This document shows, piece after piece, positions 36,001 through 47,210 of a stretch of DNA of 64,000 nucleotides (positions within the stretch are counted from its first letter, which is position 1; each line of letters starts with the position of its first letter). The DNA comes from Hyaloperonospora brassicae (Eukaryota > Oomycota > Peronosporomycetes > Peronosporales > Peronosporaceae): NCBI GenBank assembly GCA_947650285.1, contig CANTFL010001485.1:62001-126000 (forward strand), written 5' to 3'. A model generated the notes under the pieces. It was given only the letters and a program-made list of their open reading frames with translations, was not told where the DNA came from and searched no databases. The position numbers and the translations under genes were made by a program.

Positions 36001-39000
36001 ACTCATGGCGTCTGCACTACTATCGCTCGTCGATCTTCTTCGCACCGACACGACTTCTTGTGGTATCGTCTTCAGACTCCTGTTCCTCGACCGCGGTCTT
36101 TCACGACCATGTGAGTACCAGCACCGAGACATTGCCTCGATTCGATTCACCGTTTGCCCGATTGGATTCCACTTTGCACTGCATCATCTGCTCCTGTCTG
36201 GCGTGCAAGTTGTTTTGTGCCGCACCTCTCGTGCGTGTCGGATGTATGAGCTTGACCTCTGCTTCGTTCTCGTCTATGATCCGATTCAACCATCTGCACT
36301 AGCACTTGTGTTGGGCTGGGGCCGATCACCTAACTGCGCACCAGCAAGTCGAAGGCTGTCGGCGATCTCATCTTGGGATGCAACGTCAGAAGCTCTTCAT
36401 CACGTGGTCGGCGACAAATCGTTGTCGTCCACATGCATACCGTACTTCCCCGGGTGTATCTGTTTGGGCAATGCCGACCGAGTCCGTGTCTTGCGTCGAG
36501 GCAGCTCAGCAGCCGCCATGTGCTCCGAAAGGACTTTGATCGCATGCCTTTTGGCTTCGGAAGCCACCGGTCGGGTTTCTTGGAATGTCCGAGCTATGCT
36601 TACCCATCCTCTGATGTCAGCTGCTGAGTACATTGAGATGACTTACGACAGCCGGACGCATCCACGGAGTTTCAAACAGGACATTCGACTCGACTACGAC
36701 GTCTCCGTTCTTCTTACAGATGTGAGCTGCGTGCTGTGGCTTGGCTCGACTTCGACAATACGTCCACCGCGTCCGTGGTATGTGTCGATTACGGTGTCCT
36801 ACTACCAGCTGAAAGCGCAGTTCGGCTCGAGCATCCAGTTCTACCGACGATGCGAATGTAGCTGGTGTTCGCTTCCAGCTCATCATCCCCAGACTGCCGC
36901 GACGTGATTGCATTCGTTTGCAAGCAGCACCGCAAGTCCATTTGCTCACCTGATCGCAACCCATTGGCGAGACTTGGCAGGTCTCGACGACAGCTATCTC
37001 TGCTGCCAGGGTGAACTTGCTCGACTTTTGCGGCTGGGTGTCGGATACTCGAGCAACAGCAACTGCAGTAGTAGCACACAGTCTATACTCCACCATCCAC
37101 GACCACCTCCATCGGTCGAGTAGTACAACGAGTCTCCATCTGCGATCCAGAGAATCGATCGTTGTGTCGTCTCTCTCTGGCCGTGGCCACGCACACCTTC
37201 CACCATGAGACACTCCGCGCTCTTGTCACGCTATGCTGCATTTCTTTCCAGCTGCACGTCAATACCATCGATACTGCAGCGAAAGATCGGACCACATCAT
37301 CAAAGCGACTGGCAATCGCATCGACAGTGTAGTGAAAGTCATCTGCACCGGATGGTCAGTAGCCATCACCGATGTCCATTTCTCAGCCCGATCCGCTGGT
37401 GCCTCTCGTCTCGCAAGCTCATCGAGCGCTCCACCAACGGCACGAACGGCCCAACGGCTGACGTACTGCGCTTGTGCGTTGCTGGCCACGGCCACTTGCT
37501 GGATTGCAACACGCTGTCCACGCCCACGAGACCACCGAAATGTCGACAGCCGTGAGAAAAACAGTCGAACTGATAACGGTGTGGTCGATCGAGCGCGGAG
37601 ACCATCTGCACGAGCGACAGACAGGTCCGTTCATGACTGACTGCCAACCAACTGGCTGCGTCATGAGTTGTCGGCTGTGCGTCGTCTACGATCGTCAGAC
37701 GCAGCAAACGCGTGTCGGCGGACTGCCATCTTCACTGGTGGTCGGTGTGTCATTGTACGACCAGTTGACAGCTACAAGTGCATGTCAGGACACTCCTCCG
37801 GACTGCTGATGTTGCAGTACAGTAGTAGAGACTGCGTACGGTACAGTCGCTATTGATTCGCAACGCTGGTGACGAAAATGTCACTGTGTTCGTGATGGCT
37901 GCGACGCGGACAGACATCGTCCATCAGTCGAGCTGCTGTCGTTCCCGCGTGAGTCCATTCGGGACAAGTCAATGGGACTTGGCGCTCCACCTCGACAAGT
38001 TGAGCAGGGCGAAAAGGGCGGGGCACTCGTATCCTCCGACACAAGAGGAGGCCGTAGTCGAAGGGTGAGCGGATTCGTAGACGGTCTCTCTCATGCTGCA
38101 TCGTGCACGACGGTAGTGTGAGGTTCGTTGTTGGAAAGCCCACACGCCATTGATGAACAGTCAATGGGCTGATGTGATACTGTACCTGCCTCCCCGTTGC
38201 ACTCGGAAGGTCCGCGGGTCCCAGGCAGCAGTGCACGATGGTCGCGATGCAGTGATCGAGACGGAGCGAGATGTTGCGAAGGGGGGCTTGCCATCGTCCA
38301 ACCTCCGCGCACGCCATCGATCAAGCGCCGTCGCTCCATCCGACGCGTGGTCGGCGTTCGATCGGTGATCACTCGCGTCGAAAGCGTTTGGCGGTCGGTG
38401 ACTCATGGCGTCTGCACTACTATCGCTCGTCGATCTTCTTCGCACCGACACGACTTCTTGTGGTATCGTCTTCAGACTCCTGTTCCTCGACCGCGGTCTT
38501 TCACGACCATGTGAGTACCAGCACCGAGACATTGCCCCGATTCGGTTCACCGTTTGCCCGATTGGATTCCACTTTCCACTGCATCATCTGCTCCTGTCTG
38601 GCGTGCAAGTTGTTCTGTGCCGCACCTCTCGTGCGTGTCGGACGTATGAGCTTGACCTCTGCTTCGTTCTCGTCTATGATCATATTCAACCATCTGCACT
38701 AGCACTTGTGTTGGGCTGGGGCCGATCACCTAACTGCGCACCAGCAAGTCGAAGGCTGTCGGCGATCTCATCTTGGGATGCAACGTCAGAAGCTCTTCAT
38801 CACGTGGTCGGCGACAAATCGTTGTCGTCCACATGCATACCGTACTTCCCCGGGTGTATCTGTTTGGGCAATGCCGACCGAGTCCGTGTCTTGCGTCGAG
38901 GCAGCTCAGCAGCCGCTATGTGCTCCGAAAGGACTTTGATCGCATGTCTTTTGGCTTCGGAAGCCACCGGTCGGGTTTCTTGGAATGTCCGAGCTATGCT

Positions 39001-40963
39001 TACCCATCCTCTGATGTCAGCTGCTGAGTACATTGAGATGACTTACGACAGCCGGACGCATCCACGGAGTTTCAAACAGGACATTCGACTCGACTACGAC
39101 GTCTCCGTTCTTCTTACAGATGTGAGCTGCGTGCTGTGGCTTGGCTCGACTTCGACAATACGTCCACCGCGTCCGTGGTATGTGTCGATTACGGTGTCCT
39201 ACTACCAGCTGAAAGCGCAGTTCGGCTCGAGCATCCAGTTCTACCGATGATGCGAATGTAGCTGGTGTTCGCTTCCAGCTCATCATCCCCAGACTGCCGC
39301 GACGTGATTGCATTCGTTTGCAAGCAGCACCGCAAGTCCATTTGCTCACCTGATCGCAACCCATTGGCGAGACTTGGCAGGTCTCGACGACAGCTATCTC
39401 TGCTGCCAGGATGAACTTGCTCGACTTTTGCGGCTGGGTGTCGGATACTCGAGCAACAGCAACTGCAGTAGTAGCACACAGTCTATACTCCACCATCCAC
39501 GACCACCTCCACCGGTCGAGTAGTACAACGAGTCTCCATCTGCGATCCAGAGAATCGATCGTTGTGTCGTCTCTCTCTGGCCGTGGCCACGCACACCTTC
39601 CACCATGAGACACTCCGCGCTCTTGTCACGCTATGCTGCATTTCTTTCCAGCTGCATGTCAATACCATCGATACTGCAGCGGAAGATCGGACCACATCAT
39701 CGAAGCGACTGGCAATCGCATCGACAGTGTAGTGAAAGTCATCTGCACCGGATGGTCAGTAGCCATCACCGATGTCCATTTCTCAGCCCGATCCGCTGGT
39801 GCCTCTCGTCTCGCAAGCTCATTGAGCGCTCCACCAACGGCACGAACGGCCCAACGGCTGACGTACTGCGCTTGTGCGTTGCTGGCCACGGCCACTTGCT
39901 GGATTGCAACACGCTGTCCACGCCCACGAGACCACCGAAATGTCGACAGCCGTGAGAAAAACAGTCGAACTGATAACGGTGTGGTCGATCGAGCGCGGAG
40001 ACCATCTGCACGAGCGACAGACAGGTCCGTTCATGACTGACTGCTAACCAACTGGCTGCGTCGTGCGTTGTCGGCTGTGCGTCGTCTACGATCGTCAGAC
40101 GCAGCAAACGCGTGTCGGCGGACTGCCATCTTCACTGGTGGTCGGTGTGTCATTGTACGACCAGTTGACAGCTACAAGTGCATGTCAGGACACTCCTCCG
40201 GACTGCTGATGTTGCAGTACAGTAGTAGAGACTGCGTACGGTACAGTCGCTATTGATTCGCAACGCTGGTGACGAAAATGTCACTGTGTTCGTGATGGCT
40301 GCGACGCGGACAGACATCGTCCATCAGTCGAGCTGCTGTCGTTCCCGCGTGAGTCCATTCGGGACAAGTCAATGGGACTTGGCGCTCCACCTCGACAAGT
40401 CGAGCAGGGCGAAAAGGGCGGGGCACTCGTATCCTCCGACACAAGAGGAGGCCGTAGTCGAAGGGTGAGCGGATTCGTAGACGGTCTCTCTCATGCTGCA
40501 TCGTGCACGACGGTAGTGTGAGGTTCGTTGTTGGAAAGCCCACACGCCATTGATGAACAGTCAATGGGCTGATGTGATACTGTACCTGCCTCCCCGTTGC
40601 ACTCGGAAGGTCCGCCGGGTCCCAGGCAGCAGTGCACGATGGTCGCGATGCAGTGATCGAGACGGAGCGAGATCTTGCGAAGGGGGGCTTGCCATCGTCC
40701 AACCTCCGCGCACGCCATCGATCAAGCGCCGTCGCTCCATCCGACGCGTGGTCGGCGTTCGATCGGTTGTCACGCGCCTGAAGCGACTGTGATACCCGCG
40801 CCGACAGCCCCTTGTCCCATGGTGAATTACGGGAGCAGAGCATCATGAAGCCGGTCAATCTTCGATCGCTCGTGGCCTCGTCTACCCGCTGCCGCCCAGG
40901 CCGATAGATCGACTGGTAGCTGCAAGTGCTGCAATCGAGCGCCCACTTAGGATTTTGCCTAAG

Positions 40964-41707
40964 ATGCAGCAGCCCCATCCTCGGGAGTCGTATAACCTCT
41001 CGACGTTGGATGCGATTTGGCTTTCAGAAGAAGAGCTGGGAATGCTGTTCGGCCCCTCCTTACATGGGGCCGTCGGCACACCCAACCGCAAGTCAGTACG
41101 CCAAACACCGACCGTCAAACGTCCGGGCACCAGCACCAGCAGTAACAAGACGAAGACGAAGAAGCAGAAGAAGGAGTATGCGGCAAAGGCTAAGCCCAAC
41201 ATGCTGCTTCCTCACGTCGTCCCCGCCCGCTGCGGCTACCGAACGGGCAAGTGTCGGAACGTACAGGCGTTCAAGCGCAACGGAAAGCTGCACAAGCTGT
41301 GCGAGTTCCACCGCGAGCGAGCCAACTTGAATCAAAAGAAGTTGGACCGCAAGAAGCGGATGCAGCGCGCAAAGCTCTCGCCTACTGGGTCGCCGACCCC
41401 GTCCTCCTGCCCGTCTCTCTCATCGGAGACAGAGTCGTGCAGCAGCACGAGCGCTGGCTGTTCACCGCGCACCGTCGAAGTAGCGGTTACCAGCCGCACG
41501 TTCGACAAGGAGACCAGTGCCGAAGACGAGCTCGACACGGACGTCATCCTACCTACGAACCTCCACGAAGCTCCGGTCGCGCTCAGCCACGAGGAGCTCG
41601 CAATCTTCTGCAGCCTCATGGCGTTTGATGCGAGTCACCGAGCGCCAGACCGTCGAGACCCGCCAGGCCCCACGTCAGTGTGTCATTACTACACGAAGAC
41701 CGTGTGA
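40964..41707 (+). CDS. Basic Cys/His-motif protein of stramenopile type, unknown function
   Basis: 247 residues from ATG 40964; the open frame extends upstream without an ATG. The centre is very basic (KTKTKKQKKEYAAKAK), followed by a module with C-x6-C-x15-C-x2-H: CGYRTGKCRNVQAFKRNGK and LHKLCEFHRERANLNQKKLD. I know this CRN-x-x-A-x-K-R-N-G-x-L-H-x-L-C pattern from uncharacterised oomycete proteins. The cysteines and histidine could bind zinc and the basic tail could bind nucleic acid, but this is inference. The C-terminal third is Ser-rich and acidic. It starts about 175 bp after the tandem array ends. Confidence 0.75.
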   Translation: MQQPHPRESYNLSTLDAIWLSEEELGMLFGPSLHGAVGTPNRKSVRQTPTVKRPGTSTSSNKTKTKKQKKEYAAKAKPNMLLPHVVPARCGYRTGKCRNVQAFKRNGKLHKLCEFHRERANLNQKKLDRKKRMQRAKLSPTGSPTPSSCPSLSSETESCSSTSAGCSPRTVEVAVTSRTFDKETSAEDELDTDVILPTNLHEAPVALSHEELAIFCSLMAFDASHRAPDRRDPPGPTSVCHYYTKTV

Positions 41708-42124
41708 GGCCGGCCATGTAGATATTAGAGCACGCCCATCACGAGTAAGTTAGCGAGTGGCGACCACAACCTATCGAGAAAGCAGTAGCAGTAGCAGCAG
41801 CAGCAGCAGCAACAGCAGCAGCGGTGGTGGTATTCAGTAGAGTGCGTTTGTACAGCCACTATCGGTTGATTGCTCAGGAAGGAATCATTGACGCTTGACG
41901 TCAAGTGCGTCAACGTCTCTTTGTTTCGTCGTCCAACAGCCGCTGATCGGTCGGTCGGTCGGTCGGTCGGTCCGTCGCATCGCCTCACGGTAACTAACTG
42001 CCTGTTTACCGACGCCACTGCGGTCGGCGGTTCTCGTGTCTCGCACTACGTTTTAGCACGACATCGCTACGGTTTAGTGGACGTGCCGCGCCCCTCCGCG
42101 TCGCACTTTGCAGTAAGAGTCCCT
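41708..42124. other. Intergenic region with (AGC)n and (GGTC)n repeats
   Basis: No gene is seen. An imperfect AGC/AGT-rich microsatellite lies at about 41781-41821 and a GGTC tetranucleotide repeat at 41947-41972. The region includes the likely promoter of the next gene. Confidence 0.6.
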
Positions 42125-43130
42125 ATGGCTACAACGTCGCCGCTCGCGTGGCTGAACTTGGCGCTGTACGCGCTGCAGCTCGTTGCGAACCGACAGTGGG
42201 CGCGCGACATTGGGCCCATGTCGAGGCGGTACGAGACGCTCCTGACGCCGGCGCCCTACGCCTTCAGCGTCTGGGGCTTTATCTACACGTGCGTCGCCGT
42301 GCCGGTCGTCGTCGACTGTTTCTGGCCGGCGGCTTCGGTCTATGCGAACGCACCGAACGCCACTGTCCTGCGCGCGCTCTTTGCGCTCTCGTGCCTCATG
42401 AACGGGTTGTGGCTCGTTCTGTTCACGAACGACGCAGTGAACGCAGCGACAGTGGCGCTGCTGGTGCTCTGGTTCGCGCTCTTTGTGCTCTACGCGCACG
42501 TTGTGACGGAGCGACGCGACGCCGGCGCTGACCTCTGGCGCTTCGTGCGCAACGAATTGGGCCTCACGGTGTACTTCGCCTGGACGTGCGGTGCTACGCT
42601 CATCAGCTTTGCCGTCACGGCGCAGGACGTCGCCGGGGGGTTCCTGTCGTTGACGTCGTACGTGACGCTCCTGTCGCTGCTGGTCGTGGCGGCGCTGTCG
42701 GCTGTGGTTTACGCCGGCGACGTGACGTTCGGCCTCGTGGCCGTGTGGACGCTGGTGGGACTGGCTGTCAAGCGCACGACGTTCGAGCCGCGCGTCGAGC
42801 TGATTGCGACGAACGTTCGCGCTTGTGCTGCGCAGAGCGCTGCGCTCGTCACGGCGTTTATCGTCATCTCTCTCGTGCACAAGCTCCTGGCTCCTGCAAT
42901 GTACGTGACGCTTCTCTGTGGAGTCGATTGCGAAGCTGTGGCTGGTTGCTGACTATGTCCCGTGTGCATCTGCGGTTGCTGTCGTTGGTGGTGGTGCTGT
43001 TGCTGTTGCTGCTGTTCCGTCGCTCTCTTTGACGTGCCATAGGCAGAGCCAGTCGATGCCTCCGTCAGGCGCTCCGCTCTACAGCGCCAAGCCGATGCAG
43101 CACGTGGACTACGGCACAACGAACGCCTAA
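42125..43130 (+). CDS. TspO/MBR-like multi-pass membrane protein, copy 1
   Basis: Two exons, 42125-42900 and 43043-43130, with a 142-nt GT-AG intron after codon position 2 (phase 2), give 287 residues. ATG 42125 is preferred over 41870 because it aligns with copy 3. The protein is almost entirely hydrophobic helices, perhaps seven or eight. After the first helix comes YETLLTPAPYAFSVWGFIYT, a TPxxYAFxxWGxIY motif shared with tryptophan-rich sensory/TspO-like proteins. The spliced tail is hydrophilic and ends DYGTTNA. A tetrapyrrole- or sterol-binding role is known for TspO itself, but these are longer and the substrate is unknown. First of three tandem paralogues. Confidence 0.8.
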
Positions 43131-43801
43131 GCGCTTTGCATACGTGGGAGCATCTTGTGGTCGCTCAACTGCTGGAGGCAACACCCGCGTCCACGCAGAC
43201 CACAACTAATGGATAACAATGGCAGCAAATGCGCCCGTCGTGTGCTTTTTCGTCACGAAAAACGCGTCGAGTTCTACTATCGGACACCATTGCCCGACTT
43301 CAAGTTGCTGTCGTTCAAGCTGCACATTTGCTTCCGTTTACAAACAAAGACACGAGCAACGCGACGACAAAACATTGCGCCACGACACGCTACAGACACA
43401 ATGTGCAGTGCGTTGTGAGCCCGTGAGGACCTCTCGTAGCTGAACGTCGCGTGCTTTGGACCAAAGGTTGAAACGCTATTGACTTGTTTCGGGCCGACAG
43501 TCCGTCTCATACGGCCCCCGGCCATTCCGTCTGCTTTGTACAGTTCTGCTCATGACCGACGCATCGTACCTCAAGTCAATCGCTCGGTCACTCGATGGCA
43601 TGACCCACTGCACTACAACTGCATTTTGTGGCCGCTAGTTGTGTAGCCATGACAACGGTCGGCTGTGGCTGTACCCATGTCAGAACGGACAAATTCGCGA
43701 GTGCGATTGGGCCACTCGCTGTGCCGTGTGCTGTTCGATTTCGACCAATCGGAGACGCGCATCCCGCTCCTGAGCTCCTCGCGCCGCAAGAGCGCCGGAC
43801 G
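43131..43801. other. Intergenic, no gene seen
   Basis: Only short overlapping frames without coding character are present between the first and second TspO-like genes. The promoter of the second gene should lie in the right part. Confidence 0.5.
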
Positions 43802-44866
43802 ATGACGGCCCCACCATCGCCAGGGCCGCGTCTGCCCAGTGCGAACGTCGTGCTCTTCGCCGTCCAAGTCGCGGTCTCCATTGGCGTCTTCCTGTTCGCC
43901 CCCGACGGGTCGTGGGCGCCTTCCGGCCGTCCTGACGCCCCGATCGCTGGCTCGGGAGCCACAGACAGCAGCGGATCACTGGCTCCAGCGTCTTCAAAGG
44001 TCTCTGCAGTCCCTTTGATGCTAAACAACGGCCCGCTCGCCCCTCCCGCCTACGTGCTGTACATCTGGATCCCCATCTACCTCTTCATGGGCAGCACAGT
44101 CGTTATCGACCGCTTCTACCCGACCTACAGCTTCTACTCGACGTCAGACGACCCCACGTTCCTCCGCCAGTGGTTCCAGCTCGCCTGTCTGGCCAACATG
44201 TCGTGGGTTGTGCTCGACAAGTGGATCAGCTGGGTGCACATGGCTACGTTCGCACTCGGCGTGCTCTGGTGTGCGGTGCTCCCGCTCTACTTGTTCATCG
44301 TGCGTCACCCTACGCCACGAGACTCGCGAGCGTGGATCTACTACTTTGGCAGCGAATTCTCCGTGCGCCTCTACTTTGGATGGCTCAGTGCTGACTTCAT
44401 CTTCAGCCTCGCAGATGCACTGCAGTACCTGCACGGAGGTTACTTTGGATTCAGCGTCTATGCTGTATTATTGGGGACGCTGCTACTGCTGGCGTTCGCT
44501 ACTTACGTCCATGGTCGAGACCCGGTGGTCGGTCTTGTTGTCACGTGGAGCCTGCTAGGCTTACTCTTGAAGGACTCGTCGCTCTCGGATGATACGCGAG
44601 AGGTCTTTGAAAAGCTGCAGGCTGTCGCCGTCGTTGTCGTACCTGTGTTTCCGATCCTTCTGTTCATCGACAGCGTTCGTTATGCCTACGTCGTTCGTCG
44701 TAAAGCGTAAGTGGTTTGCGTCGCTAATGAAGCTGTGATGGGTCACGCTGCTGACTAACGCAGACTCTGTTTGACTTGTTGTAGGCACCCAACCGGTAGC
44801 AGCAGCAGCAGCGAGTACTACAAACCGTTTGTGTTCGAGACCACGGCCGAGTACGGGACGGTGTGA
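43802..44866 (+). CDS. TspO/MBR-like multi-pass membrane protein, copy 2
   Basis: Exons 43802-44706 and 44785-44866, with a 78-nt intron (GTAAGT...TTGTAG) in phase 2, give 328 residues. ATG 43802 is chosen since homology to the paralogues begins there; an upstream in-frame start at 43628 would add 58 residues. A ~45-residue Pro/Ser/Gly-rich insert after the first helix makes it the longest copy. The motif is diverged (LAPPAYVLYIWIPIYLFMGS). Downstream, WFQLACLANMSWVVLDKW and YYFGSEFSVRLYFGWLS align with the other copies. The second exon has five serines in a row and ends ETTAEYGTV. Substrate unknown. Confidence 0.8.
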
Positions 44867-45605
44867 GCTTGTGTGTATGAAACCAAGGCGTACGTGCGTC
44901 TGTCGATAGATTTGCCCACCTCTGGACTCGCGTTCTTTCTCTATCTAGACTTCATGCCAATACTTCTTTTACGTGTCATGAATGCAGCTGCAACATCTCG
45001 CGTGATAGGGGAAGTCGGTTGCACTCGTGATGGTGTGCCAAACGGGCTACCGTGACCAGAACGTCCTTCTCTCCACGTTCATCGTAAATTTGACGCCGCG
45101 TCGAGCGTGCCATGCAGCTTACACTACTGGAGGTCCAGCGTGTCACTGTGGAGACGAACCACGACTTGAGCTAGCCGAGTCTCGCTCTACCATATCGACG
45201 TAACTCGATTGGAACAAAGAAGAAAAACGGCTGAGCTCTATTTGCACTACGCGTCATTCCTTCGCGCCGCCATCGACCATGAAAGCCCTATCGAATTCCC
45301 GATGGATGGGTTGTATGCTCACCCGCTGTTCTCGCACCTGGGTATCGGTTGTTCTTGAGCCTGATGGCTCTCAGCTGACACAATGATCTTTGCTCTCGAC
45401 CTGGACGACGACACCTTACGTGTTATCGACTGGTAAGACCTCAAACGAGTGGTAACGGCATGGTCGAGGCATCGCGTAGCCATGTGTTCGCGTCTCTCTT
45501 CCGACCGCGGGCCTTTGATCCGACGCATTTGGTCACGTTGTCACATTTTCGCACTTGCTCACGTTGAAGTTGACGTCCTGAACTAACTCGCTCGTCCATG
45601 CGCAG
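44867..45605. other. Intergenic region, no intact gene
   Basis: No coding frame is convincing here. The only feature seen is the relic exon immediately to the right. Confidence 0.5.
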
Positions 45606-45676
45606 CAGCAAAACTTCCTCTGGAAGCGATGAGCAAGCAAGACCGCGAGTGTAGTGCTGCGTATGGGACGGTGTGA
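45606..45676 (+). pseudogene. Possible relic terminal exon of a fourth TspO-like paralogue
   Basis: After a plausible acceptor (tccatgcgcag) the frame reads AKLPLEAMSKQDRECSAAYG then TV and a TGA. The end TATGGGACGGTGTGAG is almost identical to the end of copy 2 (TACGGGACGGTGTGAG). No upstream exon with membrane helices is found. The phase implied by this acceptor differs from the phase 2 of the three intact copies, which fits a relic but weakens the claim. Confidence 0.35.
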
Positions 45677-45878
45677 GAGACTCACCACCGCTACCCTTTT
45701 TGCGCCAAGATTCATCCAACGAATCGTTGCTGCAATCACCTCTTGTCCCTGTTTGCAGTCGAGACGGTTCTAACGGTCGCGAAGGAAGAAGCTGCCGTTG
45801 CATGCTACGGGCCAAGCTTTCTCTCCACCACTTTCCATTTCGCCCACTTTTAGCACGTCCGCACAATTTACGTCCGCA

Positions 45879-46844
45879 ATGGAAGGCACGTCGCTTGCCC
45901 TGCTGAATGCCGCGCTCTTCGTGATGCAGGCCGTCGTGAACATCGTTTACGCCAAGCGATTCGTGACGGTGACACGCGAGTACGAAACGCTGATCACGCC
46001 TGCAAGTTATGCCTTGATGATGTGGATTCTCGTCTACGTGCTGGAAGCAGCGCTCGTCATTGTCGACGTCTTGGCACCACGGTACTCGATGTTCGCCGAC
46101 GCCAACCAGCCAGCCCAGCTACGCTTGTGCTTTGGTGCAACGTGCATCCTCAACACAATATGGGTCTTCTTGTTTGTGTCGGGGCACGTGTACGCCTCAA
46201 CCGTGATCATGTTCGCCTTGTGGTTAGCACTATTGGTGCTCTATGTGTACGCCGTTAACGATCGCAACGCGCGCGAGACGGGGCCGTTTGACTGGACACT
46301 CTACCTGTGCAATGAGCTGCCCATTTCGGTGTACTTTGCGTGGGTCACGACCGTCGCCTTCACGGAGCTCGCAATGTCGGTGCAGCATTCCAATCAAGAT
46401 TTCGTGCGCGTCACTACTTACGTCTCCTTCCTCTGCGTTGTCATCGTGCTGGGACTGCTCACCTCACATTACGCCCAAGATTTAGTCGCGGGCCTTGTCA
46501 TTGTCTGGTACCTCATCGCAGTTTCGGTCAAGCACGTGTATTTTCCACAATCCGTACAGTGCATGGACACCACCGTCCGTGCGTGTGCTGGCCAGGGTGC
46601 AGCGATCATTGTGGCGGTGCTGGTGGTCAACCTCTGTCAGTCGCTTATGGAAGACAGGTAAGCTGCCAATTGCGCCAATGATCCACATCGTGATGTCTAA
46701 CGAGCGTGTGACTGTTGCCGGATTGCATCGATCGGTCGTGCTTGTACATACGCGCGAGTGGAGTGAAGCCGTCCTCCAGCCTCAGGCATGGGTGCGGGAA
46801 TGGCTGTCGCAGCGGGTGCCTCCTACGGCACCACCAGTGCATAA
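45879..46844 (+). CDS. TspO/MBR-like multi-pass membrane protein, copy 3
   Basis: Exons 45879-46657 and 46769-46844, with a 111-nt intron (GTAAGC...GTGAAG) in phase 2, give 284 residues. ATG 45879 is chosen by alignment to copy 1. The sequence runs MEGTSLALLNAALFVMQ, then YETLITPASYALMMWILVYV, further helices, and VYFAWVTTVAF where copy 1 has VYFAWTCGATL. The second exon is Gly/Ala-rich and ends ASYGTTSA, matching the DYGTTNA end of copy 1, which supports the splice. Probably an integral membrane protein; function unknown. Confidence 0.8.
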
Positions 46845-47210
46845 TAGTGCAATCCCAGCTGTGCCTCGTGCGACCGCTCGTGTTTCGATCGCAGTGCACT
46901 CTGCTACTGGGGTCCCGGTCCCGTAGCACTCGTCAAAAACTTGTCGTATGGACAGATGCGTCGAATAAAGAACAATCGGTTCCGAGCTGATCTTGTAGCA
47001 GCTACGACAACGCGTCCGTCGTGCTCAGATTCGATCGGACTTGCTTTGGCTTACTCTTGTCGGTTCGAGCAGCGCACGCGCGCCCACTACCACTTCGGCA
47101 ATCCCGTCAATGTCAAGATTGTTTGTCAGCTTCGACCGCGATGAGCGATCCGACACTGGCGACTCACTTCCCGACGATATCGACGCATCACGACATCAAA
47201 AAGCAGTGCC
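46845..47210. other. Intergenic region between convergent genes
   Basis: This is the 3' flank of TspO-like copy 3 and of the CIR1-like gene. No gene or clear element is seen. Confidence 0.5.

Larger units (their letters stand above)
26402..40790. repeat. Tandem array of a 2.4-kb unit, six copies
   Basis: Copies begin (at the shared ATGGCGTCTGCAC) at 26404, 28803, 31205, 33605, 36005 and 38405, giving periods of 2399, 2402, 2400, 2400 and 2400 bp. Clean copies differ by scattered single-base changes and a few 1-bp indels, for example in the G run near 28680. Both strands carry recurring open frames, chiefly a + strand frame of 281 codons (28803-29648 and equivalents) and a - strand frame of 198 codons (29415-30011 and equivalents), but no family is recognised. 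The last copy degenerates at about 40767-40790. It could be a satellite or a tandemly amplified locus. Confidence 0.97.

Noticed and set aside
26402..40790. CRISPR-like array
   Set aside because: Units are 2.4 kb with no short repeat-spacer structure, and the genome is eukaryotic.
40250..40978. 242-codon minus-strand ORF crossing the right end of the array
   Set aside because: It only joins an array frame with unique flanking DNA; nothing supports it as a gene.
42074..42880. 268-codon minus-strand ORF
   Set aside because: It is the Arg/His-rich antisense shadow of TspO-like copy 1, whose + strand has helices, a family motif and a paralogue.
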